Origin: DATFVA01 sp963745945
GTDB taxonomy: Bacteria > Bacteroidota > Ignavibacteria > Ignavibacteriales > Ignavibacteriaceae
Direction of reading: 5' to 3'
DNA: 64,000 bases
Assembly: GCA_963745945.1 (NCBI GenBank)
Contig: CAVUZG010000009.1
Coordinates: 62,001-126,000, forward strand
This document shows, piece after piece, positions 35,897 to 46,205 of the stretch. Positions within the stretch are counted from its first letter, which is position 1. Each line of letters opens with the position of its first letter. A program made the position numbers and the translations under genes. The notes below the pieces were generated by a model. It was not told where the DNA came from, searched no databases, and worked only from the letters and a program-made list of their open reading frames with translations.

Positions 35897-37957
35897 ATGG
35901 CAGATAATAATAAGAATAACAGAAATGTTCAGAAACCATCTAAAGGAAACGGCGGACCTAATAAGCCGGACGACAATTTTGATTGGTCTAAAATTATAAG
36001 ACTTGTCTTTGGCTGGGGTGCTGTAATAGTTGCAGCAGTAATTGTTATGCAGGTTTTCAAAACAGGAACTCAGAATTATGTAGATATTTCATATAATCAA
36101 TATGAAAAATTAATTAATGAAGAGAAGATTAAATCAGCAGTTATTACTAAGCAGGATGTTAATGATTACTACTTTAAAGCTGAATTGACTTCTGAACAGA
36201 CTGTTGAAGTTAATAAGAAACCTCAAAGTGTTAAATTCATATCAGTTTACCTTCCTGAACCGATAATTAAAGAACAGGAAGCTGTTTGGAAATCGAAAAA
36301 TATAGATTACTCATTTGATAAAGATTCCAACGAATGGCTTAATGTTCTGTTAGGATTTCTTCCATGGATAATTATTATTGCAGTTTGGGTTATAATTATG
36401 AGAAGAATGCAGGGAGGAAGCGGCGGAACCCGCGGGATATTCTCATTCGGAAAAAGTAAAGCAAAATTAATAACTCAATCCGGTCAAAGAATTACTTTTA
36501 GGGATGTTGCCGGGGCTGATGAAGCTAAACTGGAATTACACGAAATAATTGAATTTTTAAAGGAACCGACAAAATTTCAAAAACTGGGGGGCAAAATCCC
36601 CAGAGGCGTACTTTTATTAGGACCTCCCGGAACAGGTAAAACTCTGCTTGCAAGAGCTGTTGCCGGGGAAGCCGGAGTTCCTTTCTTTTCTATAAGCGGT
36701 GCCGATTTTGTTGAAATGTTTGTGGGTGTTGGTGCAAGTCGCGTGAGAGATTTATTTGAGCAGGGAAAGAAAAATGCGCCTTGTATTATATTCATTGATG
36801 AAATTGATGCAGTTGGAAGGCACAGAGGTGCAGGACTCGGCGGCGGACACGATGAAAGAGAGCAAACTTTAAATCAGCTGTTGGTTGAAATGGATGGTTT
36901 CGAACAGAACAGTGGTGTTATAATTATTGCTGCTACAAACAGACCTGATGTTTTAGACCCTGCATTAATGAGACCGGGCAGATTTGATCGACAGGTTGTT
37001 GTTGATCGTCCTGATGTTAAAGGAAGAGAAGGAATATTTAAAGTTCATACCAGAAATATTCCATTGGATCCTAATGTTAAGCTTGATGTTCTTGCAAAAG
37101 GTACACCCGGTTTGGCTGGAGCAGAACTAGCTAATCTTGTGAATGAGGCTGCTTTGCTTGCTGCAAGAAAGAATAAAAAGAATGTGGAAATGATTGACTT
37201 TGAAGAAGCCAAAGATAAAGTGATGATGGGAATGGAAAGAAAAAGTATGATTATTACGGAAGAAGAGAAGAAAACCACTGCCTATCATGAAATAGGACAT
37301 GTTCTGGTTGCAAGAATGCTACCTGAAGCAGATCCGGTACATAAAGTTACTATCATACCCAGAGGAAGGGCTTTAGGTGTTACCAGTTACCTTCCCATTG
37401 ATGAAAAACATACTTATTCAAAAGAATATCTTGAAGCAATTATTACTTATGCTTTAGGCGGTCGTGCAGCGGAGAAAATTATTTTTAATCATTTTACAAC
37501 CGGTGCGGGTAATGATATTGAAAAAGCTACAGGCATTGCCCGGAAAATGGTTTGTGAGTGGGGAATGAGTGAGAAACTCGGCCCTCTGAGTTACGGAGCA
37601 AAAAGAGAAGAAATATTCCTTGGCAGAGAAATACAGAGTCACCGTGATTATAGTGAAAGAACAGCAATTGAAATTGATGAAGAAGTAAGAAGATTTGTTA
37701 ATGAAGCGATGGTTCGTGCAGAAAAAATTCTTACTGAGCATATGGATTTATTACATAAGCTCTCGAGTGAATTGCTCGAAAGAGAAATTCTGGATTCTCA
37801 CGAAATTGATGCGATAATCAGAGGTGAAGCACTTCCTCCTATTAAAAAGAATGGCAGTACTTCAGACAGTTCAGGAGAAATGCCTGAGCACGTTAAGAAA
37901 TTACTGGAGCAACGAAAACCGAAAGAAGAATCTTCCCCTAAAGATGACTCCAATTGA
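35897..37957 (+). CDS. ftsH: ATP-dependent zinc metalloprotease FtsH
   Basis: Two transmembrane helices (about residues 33-53 and 147-167) flank a periplasmic domain. The AAA module has Walker A GPPGTGKT, Walker B CIIFIDEIDAVG and the second region of homology ATNRPDVLDPALMRPGRFDRQ. The protease site is YHEIGHVL (HExxH, with Ile where Ala is commoner). FtsH degrades misassembled membrane proteins and some soluble regulators. Its stop overlaps the following lipid-kinase gene by 14 bases. Confidence 0.97.
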   Translation: MADNNKNNRNVQKPSKGNGGPNKPDDNFDWSKIIRLVFGWGAVIVAAVIVMQVFKTGTQNYVDISYNQYEKLINEEKIKSAVITKQDVNDYYFKAELTSEQTVEVNKKPQSVKFISVYLPEPIIKEQEAVWKSKNIDYSFDKDSNEWLNVLLGFLPWIIIIAVWVIIMRRMQGGSGGTRGIFSFGKSKAKLITQSGQRITFRDVAGADEAKLELHEIIEFLKEPTKFQKLGGKIPRGVLLLGPPGTGKTLLARAVAGEAGVPFFSISGADFVEMFVGVGASRVRDLFEQGKKNAPCIIFIDEIDAVGRHRGAGLGGGHDEREQTLNQLLVEMDGFEQNSGVIIIAATNRPDVLDPALMRPGRFDRQVVVDRPDVKGREGIFKVHTRNIPLDPNVKLDVLAKGTPGLAGAELANLVNEAALLAARKNKKNVEMIDFEEAKDKVMMGMERKSMIITEEEKKTTAYHEIGHVLVARMLPEADPVHKVTIIPRGRALGVTSYLPIDEKHTYSKEYLEAIITYALGGRAAEKIIFNHFTTGAGNDIEKATGIARKMVCEWGMSEKLGPLSYGAKREEIFLGREIQSHRDYSERTAIEIDEEVRRFVNEAMVRAEKILTEHMDLLHKLSSELLEREILDSHEIDAIIRGEALPPIKKNGSTSDSSGEMPEHVKKLLEQRKPKEESSPKDDSN

Positions 37958-38612
37958 TAATGGTACAATTCATTACAAAGATGAATTAGTCAGAAAACTA
38001 ATTCATCTTTTTTCTTTATCCATCCCGATAATTTATTATTTTATTCCACGTAGTGATGCAATATTAATTCTAAGCATTTTAACCTTTGTGGCTTTATTTC
38101 TGGACACTAGCAGGTATTTCTTCCCGTCCGTAGGTAAAATATTTTATAGATATTTCGGCTTTTTGTTAAGAAAGCACGAACTTGATGAAAGTAAGAAAAA
38201 CCTGAATGGTGCAACATATGTGTTCATTTCTGCACTAATTTGTGTTATTCTATTCCCAAAAGTGTTTTTTATTACAGCTTTTACTATCCTGATAATTAGT
38301 GATACAATGGCCGCACTTATCGGAAGAAAATTTGGCAAACATAAGTTATTATCCAAGAGTTTTGAGGGAACTTTAGCATTTTTTATAAGTGCAAGTATAG
38401 TTGTTTTTTTAACACCCAAAGTTGATAATCTGCCGATGGAATACATTATCGGGATTATCGCGGCTGCTGTGGGAGCAATAGTTGAAAATATTTCTTTCGG
38501 TTTTGCTGATGATAATCTTGCAATCCCTATTTCAATAGGATTCACTATGTGGATTCTTTATATGGCATTACTTCCTGAACTTCAAATAGTATTACCAATA
38601 CTGCCGAGGTAG
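37944..38612 (+). CDS. Membrane lipid kinase of the polyprenol/phytol kinase (VTE5/SEC59) family
   Basis: ATG 37944 gives MTPIDNGTIHYKDELVRKLIHLF, a normal opening for this family. A longer frame back to 37824 lies inside ftsH and is rejected. The protein has about six helices. The CTP-dependent kinase signature is FTILIISDTMAALIGRKFGKH followed by SKSFEGTLAFF. Relatives phosphorylate dolichol, phytol or diacylglycerol with CTP. The bacterial substrate is not known, though recycling of an isoprenoid alcohol or a lipid is likely. Confidence 0.87.
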   Translation: MTPIDNGTIHYKDELVRKLIHLFSLSIPIIYYFIPRSDAILILSILTFVALFLDTSRYFFPSVGKIFYRYFGFLLRKHELDESKKNLNGATYVFISALICVILFPKVFFITAFTILIISDTMAALIGRKFGKHKLLSKSFEGTLAFFISASIVVFLTPKVDNLPMEYIIGIIAAAVGAIVENISFGFADDNLAIPISIGFTMWILYMALLPELQIVLPILPR

Positions 38613-38615
38613 AGA

Positions 38616-39719
38616 GTGAAAATTTTTTTAATATTTGTTATATCCTTAATATCTGTTTTTTATTTTGTTTCCTGCGAGACCTCTAACAAACCTGCGCAGG
38701 GACTTGAAGATGAGATTTATGTAGTTGCTGACAGTACAGAATTCGCAGATTTATCTGTTGCTCTGGATTCTACTTTTGAAAAAATTATCTATACCCCCCA
38801 ACCTGAAAAACTTTTTACCCTCAAAAGAATTTCACCTAATCTTCTTGAAAGATATAAGCATAAAAAAAATATTCTGATTGTTGCTCCACTCAACTCAGGC
38901 TCTTTAACATCTCAATTTATTCATTCAACAGTAGATTCTGCTGCGCTAGAGAAAATGAGCAAAGAGAAAGATTTTATTATAAAAAAAGAAAACTTGTGGG
39001 CTAAAAATCAGCTGGTAATGATTTTAACTGCTCCAACCGTTCAGGAACTTGAATTTAAAATACTTAACAATAAGGACAATCTGCTCTATTCTTTTCAAAA
39101 AATTTCTGATGAACGACTGCAGGAAAATCTTTATAATGCAAGGTATGAAAATGAATCGATTGAAGGAAAGCTGCTCAAAGAGTATGGCTGGATAATTTAT
39201 GTCCAGGCTGATTTTAAACTTGCTCGTGATATTCCTGAAGATAATTTTGTCTGGCTGAGACGATCACCTGGCAGTGATATGGAACGATGGGTTTTTGTTC
39301 ACTGGATTGATAATGCTTCTCCCGCCTACCTGAATGAAGATTCAATAAGAGCAATTAGAAACAGGATGACTAAGAAATATTACAGAACAACTGACGACAG
39401 TTCATTCGTTATAATTGCTTCTGATTATTATACCTCAAGTGAGGTTAATTTTAAAGGACGTTATGCTATTTTCACACAAGGACTATGGGAACTTAACATT
39501 AAAGGAATGGGCGGACCTTTTATCAATTATACTTTCTTCGACGAAAAAACTAACAGAATCTATATGCTTGATGGTTCGGTGTATGCTCCCAAATATTATA
39601 AAAGAAATTTAATCCAGCAGATGGATGTTCTGCTACAATCTTTTATGACTAAATCCGAACTGAGCAAAGACAGGACCCAGGATCTGATTGATGCTGCCGG
39701 GGATACAGGTAAAAAATAA
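38616..39719 (+). CDS. DUF4837-family lipoprotein
   Basis: The GTG start at 38616 lies 3 bases after the previous stop. A lipoprotein signal ends at Cys20 (SVFYFVSC). The rest matches DUF4837, a family confined to the Bacteroidota group: IYVVADSTEFADL near the start, and WLRRSPGSDMERWVFVHWID in the middle. No enzymatic motif is recognised. Being last in the tilS-hpt-ftsH run, it may be co-expressed with FtsH and the lipid kinase. Confidence 0.86.
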   Translation: MKIFLIFVISLISVFYFVSCETSNKPAQGLEDEIYVVADSTEFADLSVALDSTFEKIIYTPQPEKLFTLKRISPNLLERYKHKKNILIVAPLNSGSLTSQFIHSTVDSAALEKMSKEKDFIIKKENLWAKNQLVMILTAPTVQELEFKILNNKDNLLYSFQKISDERLQENLYNARYENESIEGKLLKEYGWIIYVQADFKLARDIPEDNFVWLRRSPGSDMERWVFVHWIDNASPAYLNEDSIRAIRNRMTKKYYRTTDDSSFVIIASDYYTSSEVNFKGRYAIFTQGLWELNIKGMGGPFINYTFFDEKTNRIYMLDGSVYAPKYYKRNLIQQMDVLLQSFMTKSELSKDRTQDLIDAAGDTGKK

Positions 39720-41651
39720 TTACAGGTCTCTCAGGTTTGCAGGAAGCGCATATTTTGGAAATTCAGTTTTAATCTTATCGACATAAACCTTCGCCCTATT
39801 AATCTTATTAAAATGTAATTCATAAATAGCTCTTGCCGCCAATACTGATCCCGCAAGCGATTGCACGAAGTCTGTATAATGATTTTCAGTTTCCGGAAAT
39901 CTTATATGAAAATCGGGATCAGCAGCAGGGATGTACTCATCAGTATTCTTAACAACTTTATACAATAAAATATCAGGAACAAAAGTATAACCTTCCGGCA
40001 ATTTGAACTGTCCGTTTCGCAATTCATTCTCTGCTATTTCAGGCGGGAAATAAAAACTTCGTTTATCTACATTAGTTGCAACCAGATCAGTCATCAGTTT
40101 TCTGTAGAGGGATTCAAGCAGGTTTGAATTGTAGTTTTCACTCCTTTCGAAAGGAACCAGAGCATTTTTAAATAAGGCAATATCATTTTTCATTCCGGCT
40201 ATAACGTCAGGATGATCTGTCTCAAGCTGATGATAATACCAGGACCTCCTCATCAATTCTTTATCAACAATAGCTGCATCTTTCCGGAATCCTTCTACGT
40301 ATTGAAAATAATAAGAAGCCGAAACAAAATAATCCCATAAATAACTGAAAATAACTGAATTTTTATCAGTACTGGAAATCAATGCTTTTGTATAATCTTC
40401 AAAAGTATAAGTTTCACTTTGATTAACTTCATCATAATTAATAAAAAATTCTCCGGCGCATAAAAGGAGAATCAATAGAACGGAAGCTTTAATTTTATAA
40501 TTATCAACTATTACTAAATCGTAAATTTTTATTAAACCGAAGACGGTAAAATAAGCCAGCATTATATAAGCGAGCAGAAAATATGAATCGATATCGTTTA
40601 TATCATAGTTGATTGAGTAAGCAACTGTTGAAATGAATGTGATCAATAGGAAAATTGATAATTTTTTTGAGCGCGCAAATGAAACAAACATTCCGATTAT
40701 ACCGAGAATTAACGCAAAGGTAAATTCCGATGGAAGATTATTAATAAAATACGCGAGTTGTTTTTTTGCTGCTTCAGTTGATGAAAATAGCCAGACCTGG
40801 TACTGCTTGCCGCTGATATGTCTCATTATCCTTTCAAAGTCTACCGGGTTTCCCCAATTTATTACGGGGTTTTGTGAAGCACGTATCGGGAGATAGCTAT
40901 ATATAATTACAAGTAGAAAGAAAAATAATAACAGCATTACACCAACTTGTTTAAAAGCAGAAAGGTTGAATTTTTCTTTTGTAAAGTAGAAATACGCAAC
41001 GCCCGGAAGGATCAGGAGTGTAGTCATATGATTGCTGAATCCAAGCGCTAAAACTATTGCTAAAATTATCCAGGGATTTTTGATGGATAAAATTCTTTTT
41101 TCGCCTTCAAATGTAAAAGCTTTAACAAGTACAAGGATTACCAGGCTTATCAGAAAAATGTGCATTGAGTAAACTTCAACTGAAGTACTCTGAAACCAGA
41201 ATGTCTTACTTAGTCCCAGGAATAACCCGCCGCCAACAGAAGCAATATACTTTATAGTTTCCGGAAGAGATTCGCTTTTTTTCAGAGGTTTAACTTTATT
41301 TTTTTGCTTCTTCTTTTTAGATACGGCTGCATTTACTTTTCCGAACTTATCTAAATTGTCAAGAATGAACTTTGAAGTGTAAACAAAAAGTCCTACTCCA
41401 AAACTGCACCAGATTGCCGCAAGAATATTTAATTGAAATGCTGTGCTGAATGGCAGTGGAATTTTTGAAAAAAGATATCCAATCATTGTAAAAAGCGGGT
41501 AACCTGTTGGATGTGCAATTCCAGCTAATGCCTGAACAGAAGTAAGCTCACCGGCATCAATCTGTAAAATGGTAGGTGCAATAGTTGTTAAGTAAAGAAG
41601 AAAAATAAATAAGCCGGTCAGCACTGCATAATATTTTTTCAGAAAATTCAT
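39720..41651 (-). CDS. DUF2723 integral membrane protein, GT-C glycosyltransferase-like
   Basis: The 643-residue protein has 10 or more transmembrane helices. The conserved first loop of DUF2723 is TIAPTILQIDAGELTSVQAL followed by AGIAHPTGYPLFTMIG; its acidic residue and the HPTGYPL stretch resemble the catalytic loop of protein O-mannosyltransferase-type GT-C enzymes. A soluble C-terminal domain follows. It probably transfers a sugar from a lipid carrier to an envelope acceptor; substrate unknown. It is 2 bases downstream of glnE, so the two share a transcript despite unrelated roles. Confidence 0.87.
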   Translation of the reverse strand: MNFLKKYYAVLTGLFIFLLYLTTIAPTILQIDAGELTSVQALAGIAHPTGYPLFTMIGYLFSKIPLPFSTAFQLNILAAIWCSFGVGLFVYTSKFILDNLDKFGKVNAAVSKKKKQKNKVKPLKKSESLPETIKYIASVGGGLFLGLSKTFWFQSTSVEVYSMHIFLISLVILVLVKAFTFEGEKRILSIKNPWIILAIVLALGFSNHMTTLLILPGVAYFYFTKEKFNLSAFKQVGVMLLLFFFLLVIIYSYLPIRASQNPVINWGNPVDFERIMRHISGKQYQVWLFSSTEAAKKQLAYFINNLPSEFTFALILGIIGMFVSFARSKKLSIFLLITFISTVAYSINYDINDIDSYFLLAYIMLAYFTVFGLIKIYDLVIVDNYKIKASVLLILLLCAGEFFINYDEVNQSETYTFEDYTKALISSTDKNSVIFSYLWDYFVSASYYFQYVEGFRKDAAIVDKELMRRSWYYHQLETDHPDVIAGMKNDIALFKNALVPFERSENYNSNLLESLYRKLMTDLVATNVDKRSFYFPPEIAENELRNGQFKLPEGYTFVPDILLYKVVKNTDEYIPAADPDFHIRFPETENHYTDFVQSLAGSVLAARAIYELHFNKINRAKVYVDKIKTEFPKYALPANLRDL

Positions 41652-41653
41652 TT

Positions 41654-44458
41654 TTAAATGCCAAATATTTTTGTGAATATAGAAGAGGTCTCTTTAAAAG
41701 CCGCATGTAACCGCTGTTCCAAATCTTTTCCGGAATTAAATTTAAGCTGCTTAGCCAGTTTATTAAACTTAAGATCATCTTTCACGATTATTCCGCTGCT
41801 TTGGTGAAACATATTCTGATTTTTAAGAATAAGTGATTTATATAAATCGTAACTCATATTTAGTGAGGTTAAATCTTCATTCAGTTCAGGTTTAAGTTTT
41901 ATTAAACCTTTAATTAACTGTTTAATATTTTTAGCTCTTAGTTTTTTAAAATATTGCGGATTGCAAAGTATTAAATATTGCAGTATAAATTCAATATCAG
42001 TAATTCCGCCGCGATTTTTTTTCAGATTAATCATTTCCGAAAGTCCTTCTGAAGTCACCATCTTTTTTCTCATTTCAAACAGATCCGCTTTCAGTCTTTC
42101 CGGCTTTTCAGAACTTAATCTTATACCAACTGATTTTATTATATGATTTAGTAGTTTTTTTTCTCCTGTTATAAATTTAATCTTGGTTAATGTCTGAAGT
42201 TCCCAGGTTCTGGCTCTTGAATTAATATAACTTATATACGAACTGACATCCCAGACAAGCATTCCGCTCCCACCTTCAGGTCTTAACCTGCAATCAATTG
42301 AAACAGGACTAAATTCCTTTCTGAGGGTATTTAGAAATTCCAGAAAAACATTTTGTTCCCGGGGGTTTGCTTCAAGGTTATCCGTGATAAAAATCAAATC
42401 GATGTCTGAAGAAAAATTCATTTCTCCGGAACCCAGACTTCCTAAGGCCCCGATAAAATAATGTCCGGATAAAAATTTCTTTTCATTAAGAGAGACAGAT
42501 AAATTTTCAATTTTATTGATAAAATAATCTGATATTAATTTTGAAACCTGGTGGTATTTAATTATTCCAATTGTGAACTGAACCGAGATCCGGAAAATAA
42601 ACTCTGAATAATTTATGTTATCTGAAATTAAAATTTTCTGAAATACTTTTTTTGACAGGAATACTTCCCGGAGTGTTTTATTCTCTGCAAATATATCTAC
42701 TGATGTTTGAGAAGACTCGCAAATAGTCAGAAAAGTTTTAAAAAATTTCTTATCCCGGAATGCATCATACCAGATAGATGGGAATTTGGCCTGCTTAATT
42801 ACACGCACAAAGTTATTTAATATCAGATCGGGATCAGAACTATTACTGATGAAATCCATTAAAGCACCGCTAATACCATCAAAAGCATCAGTGGATTGAT
42901 TATCAAATTCCTTTTGACCGAGAAGTCCTCTGCCTTCCCGCAGATAAGTTAAGTTTTTTCCCGCGGTCTGTGGATTTTGAAAATTGATATGTGTTAAAAT
43001 TATTTCAGATTTTTCTTTCGGATCATTACCGACGATAGATTGAAAGATTTTCAGAACTTTCTTCCTGTTGGTATCAACTTTATCAATAAAACTTTTGGAG
43101 CTCCTGAATCCAAGATATGAACTAAGTTTATCAAGCAATTCTCCTTCTTCAGGAATCAAATGAGTTTGTGTGTCATTCATTAATTGAAGATAATGTTCAA
43201 TTCTTCTGTAAAAAATATATGCCTCTTCCAGAATTTCCGATTCATTTTCCGATAGTAAGTTATTTGTGCACAATTCTGTTAATGCTTTAAGGGAATTCTG
43301 TTCTCTTAAAGATTTTATTTTGCCGGCATTAATTAATTGCAAAGCCTGGATGGAAAATTCTATATCTCTTATTCCGCCTGATGCAAGCTTAATATTTGCA
43401 TCGCTACTTAAATTATTTTCAATATTTAGTTTTAATTTTTTAATCTTTTCGACCGGGGAGCTCTTGAATGAAAGCGGGTAAATGAAAGGTGTTAGAAAAT
43501 TCTTAAACCTTTCAAACATTTCTTCACTTCCGGCTATGTAGTCTGACTTAATAAGCATCTGCCGTTCCCAGTCTTCACCTCTTCCTTCATAATAAATGAG
43601 ATAATCTGTCAATCTTCTGCAAAGAGGAGAATTTTTACCATCGGGTCTTAAACGGAAATCCACCCTGTAAATATATCCCGATTCAGTAACCTGTGTGGCG
43701 GATTCAATAAATAAGAGAGTTGCCTCAGTAATCAGTTCCTGGTATTCCTTTTTAACAGGAAGAGTTTCATTTTCATCATAAAATATTATAAGGTCAATAT
43801 CCGAACTATAATTCAGTTCATTTCCTCCAAGTTTGCCGAGTGAAACAAGGCAGTACCTGGTTTCTGGTAAATCAAGTTGATATTTATTTAGTACTTCTTT
43901 ATAACAGAGGCTAAACAATTTAGCTGTGATTGCCTTTGCAAGACAGCTTAGTTCGTCCGTGATTTCTTCAACACTACCTTTAAGGAAAATATCTTTTGCC
44001 CCGATTCTGAGCATTTCTTTTCTTTTAAATCTCCGGATTGCATTCAGTTTTGCATTAAAAGAATTGAAAACTTTGACAGCCGATCCGACAGCTTCAGTGT
44101 AATAATCTGCTTCAGTTTTGTTTTCGAGAACAGACGGGTTGGCAATCCAATAAAAATATTCGGGATTTCTTACGAGTATATCAGTAAGGTAATTGCTGTT
44201 GAAAGTAAGGGCAACTAACAGCTCAACGTAATGAGGATATTTCAGGCAGTCGGAAAGGAAAGAAACTTTATCATAAGTTCCGGAAATAACACGCAAGAGG
44301 TTTGATTCAGATGAATGAGTAAAATAATGTTTCTTTGCTTCTGATTCGAACAAAGAAAATAGTTCACCCAGTTTTTCCTCTTCAAAATAACCGGCAGAGT
44401 ATTCAACAATCTTTTGAATAAAATCCTCGGATAATATTTTTTTCTTTTCAGCCTGCAA
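41654..44458 (-). CDS. glnE: Bifunctional glutamine synthetase adenylyltransferase/deadenylyltransferase
   Basis: The 934-residue protein is a tandem duplication of nucleotidyltransferase domains. The first has SLGKLGGNELNYSSDIDLI, the second GSLGSGEMNFSSDIDLIF. Each is followed by a helical domain (RRIEHYLQLM; SASSGGITDIEF-like RGGITDIEF). GlnE adenylylates glutamine synthetase when nitrogen is rich and removes AMP when it is scarce, guided by P-II. A P-II gene with its modifiable tyrosine lies 5 kb away, but glnA and glnD are not in the window. Confidence 0.94.
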   Translation of the reverse strand: MQAEKKKILSEDFIQKIVEYSAGYFEEEKLGELFSLFESEAKKHYFTHSSESNLLRVISGTYDKVSFLSDCLKYPHYVELLVALTFNSNYLTDILVRNPEYFYWIANPSVLENKTEADYYTEAVGSAVKVFNSFNAKLNAIRRFKRKEMLRIGAKDIFLKGSVEEITDELSCLAKAITAKLFSLCYKEVLNKYQLDLPETRYCLVSLGKLGGNELNYSSDIDLIIFYDENETLPVKKEYQELITEATLLFIESATQVTESGYIYRVDFRLRPDGKNSPLCRRLTDYLIYYEGRGEDWERQMLIKSDYIAGSEEMFERFKNFLTPFIYPLSFKSSPVEKIKKLKLNIENNLSSDANIKLASGGIRDIEFSIQALQLINAGKIKSLREQNSLKALTELCTNNLLSENESEILEEAYIFYRRIEHYLQLMNDTQTHLIPEEGELLDKLSSYLGFRSSKSFIDKVDTNRKKVLKIFQSIVGNDPKEKSEIILTHINFQNPQTAGKNLTYLREGRGLLGQKEFDNQSTDAFDGISGALMDFISNSSDPDLILNNFVRVIKQAKFPSIWYDAFRDKKFFKTFLTICESSQTSVDIFAENKTLREVFLSKKVFQKILISDNINYSEFIFRISVQFTIGIIKYHQVSKLISDYFINKIENLSVSLNEKKFLSGHYFIGALGSLGSGEMNFSSDIDLIFITDNLEANPREQNVFLEFLNTLRKEFSPVSIDCRLRPEGGSGMLVWDVSSYISYINSRARTWELQTLTKIKFITGEKKLLNHIIKSVGIRLSSEKPERLKADLFEMRKKMVTSEGLSEMINLKKNRGGITDIEFILQYLILCNPQYFKKLRAKNIKQLIKGLIKLKPELNEDLTSLNMSYDLYKSLILKNQNMFHQSSGIIVKDDLKFNKLAKQLKFNSGKDLEQRLHAAFKETSSIFTKIFGI

Positions 44459-44730
44459 ATAATTCTGGTTATTTTATTTGCTAATCTAAAACTTTGAAGG
44501 GATTTATTAAATTCTCTCCATGATTTCCAAATAAATAAACTGTGGAACCAATTTAGACTACAGATTTGTGTTGATTTAATTTTACGGAAGGTGTAAGTTA
44601 AAACAAATAATAAACAACAGGGTTGTTCAGGGTATGCAAACCATAATTAAAATCTTAAATCTTGTTATAGAGATTAATTATAGCACGTATAAGGAAACGG
44701 AAAAGACTGATTTCAACAAATGGAGAAGAA

Positions 44731-45330
44731 ATGAAAAAAATATTTTTTTTGCTAATGGTTCCATTTATTTCTATAACATCATATTCACAAAGCTATTTTC
44801 CCTCGGGGCTAATTAATGTATCAGGGGGAGCCTCAATTTCTTATTCCAAAAGTGAACAGGAAATTATAGGAGATATTAAGACATTAGAAATAAAATTTGC
44901 ACCTGCTGTTTCTTATTTTATAATTGATAAATTATCAATTGGTCTGGAAGTCTCTTACAATTATTATGAGAAACGAATCGACCCGACACTTAGCTTTCAG
45001 GATTTTGAGATGTTTTTGGGATTTGGACCCGTTGTTAAGTATTACTTTCTTGATAATAACATTAGTCCTTTTATTAAAATTGGCTATTCACATGATATTT
45101 TTAATATAACCGATTCTTATTTTCATAGGCGAAAATATTTTCCGGGTTATAGTGTAGTAGCCGGCGCAGGTTTCAATTATTTCCTTACTGATGATCTCGC
45201 TTTAGAAACATCTCTTGATTATTCATACAGCCTGAAGAAGAAAGAAACTTATAGTCGCAATTCATCTATTTGGGTATTATCTAATGCGACAACTATTAGC
45301 TTGAATATTAGTTTATCTTATTTCCTATAA
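44731..45330 (+). CDS. Small outer-membrane beta-barrel protein
   Basis: A signal peptide (MKKIFFLLMVPFISITSYSQ) is followed by amphipathic strands (SYFIIDKLSIGLEVSYNYY; GFNYFLTDDLALETSLDYSY) and a C-terminal strand ending in SLSYFL. The 199-residue length fits an eight-stranded OmpX/OmpW-like barrel. The SD GGAGAAG precedes ATG 44731. No ligand or partner can be inferred; neighbours face other ways or start later. Confidence 0.8.
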   Translation: MKKIFFLLMVPFISITSYSQSYFPSGLINVSGGASISYSKSEQEIIGDIKTLEIKFAPAVSYFIIDKLSIGLEVSYNYYEKRIDPTLSFQDFEMFLGFGPVVKYYFLDNNISPFIKIGYSHDIFNITDSYFHRRKYFPGYSVVAGAGFNYFLTDDLALETSLDYSYSLKKKETYSRNSSIWVLSNATTISLNISLSYFL

Positions 45331-45459
45331 GATTTTTTATTGATAAAAAATGAAGAGGGAAGAAATATCTAAACAAAATATATTGGATTGAGGGTTTACT
45401 TTCTAAGAGTTAATTATTAGACAATTTTAAATTTTGTTTAAGAAACAACAAATTATTCA

Positions 45460-45479
45460 CCAACGACTTAAGTCGTTGG
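45460..45479. repeat. Perfect 20-bp palindrome
   Basis: CCAACGACTTAAGTCGTTGG reads identically on both strands. It lies alone in the 230-base gap between the beta-barrel and the SDR gene, without a T-run, so it is more like a dispersed repeat than a terminator. A palindrome of similar centre (GATTTAATC) occurs at 59080-59094. Confidence 0.85.
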
Positions 45480-45560
45480 CTAATGAAATCTCCCCTAAAA
45501 AACTAATCACAGGATCCTTAATTATTTTTCTTTAGTTTAAAAAATAAAAAAGGAGAAATT

Positions 45561-46205
45561 ATGCAGATCAAAGATTCAACATTTCTAATTACTGGCGGAA
45601 GTTCAGGAATAGGAAAAGCCGCTGCAAAATTGTTAATTGAAAAAGGCGGAAAGGTAGCTATTACAGCAAGTGGAAAAGAGAGGCTGGAAAAAACAGCAAA
45701 AGAAATCGGAGCTTTTCCAATTCATGCGGATGTGTCTAAACAGGGCGATATCGAAAAAACTTATTCTTCTTTTCTGAAAAAATTTGGAAGACTTGATTGT
45801 CTGATTAATAATGCCGGTATTGCCGGTGGAGGAGAGGTTGATAAATTAAAATGGGAGGATTTTGAAAAAGTGTATTCGGTTAATGTTTTCGGAGCAGCAA
45901 TTATGTCGCAAAAAGCCGCTGAACTATTTAAGAAACAAAAGTACGGAAATATAATTAACATAGCTTCCACGGCTGGAGTAAAAGGATACGCAGGCGGGTC
46001 AGTTTATGCTTCATCTAAGTTTGCGTTAAGAGGGTTAACAATGTGCTGGCAGGCTGAGCTGAGAAAATATAATGTAAGAGTAATGTGTATAAATCCGAGT
46101 GAAGTAAGAACATCTTTCGGTGGAAGAAAAACAGAAGAAGTAAGCAACAGGTTAAGAGGAGAAGAAATCGCACATTCAATTGTTTCTGTCCCTGGAAATG
46201 GATGA
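45561..46205 (+). CDS. Short-chain dehydrogenase/reductase (C-terminus frameshifted)
   Basis: A classical SDR: cofactor loop TGGSSGIGKAAA, the NNAG motif in LINNAGIAGGG, and active-site Ser, Tyr and Lys in NIASTAGVKGYAGGSVYASSKFA-type spacing (YASSK). SD AAGGAGAA precedes ATG 45561. The frame ends in VPGNG at 46205, but the +1 frame continues from 46192 with a typical SDR tail. A single surplus C in CCC (46190-46192) would account for this. The intact protein would have about 230 residues. Substrate unknown. Confidence 0.9.
   Translation: MQIKDSTFLITGGSSGIGKAAAKLLIEKGGKVAITASGKERLEKTAKEIGAFPIHADVSKQGDIEKTYSSFLKKFGRLDCLINNAGIAGGGEVDKLKWEDFEKVYSVNVFGAAIMSQKAAELFKKQKYGNIINIASTAGVKGYAGGSVYASSKFALRGLTMCWQAELRKYNVRVMCINPSEVRTSFGGRKTEEVSNRLRGEEIAHSIVSVPGNG

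Noticed and set aside
37824..37943. Forty-residue N-terminal extension of the lipid kinase
   Set aside because: It lies wholly inside ftsH in another frame; the family N-terminus starts at ATG 37944.
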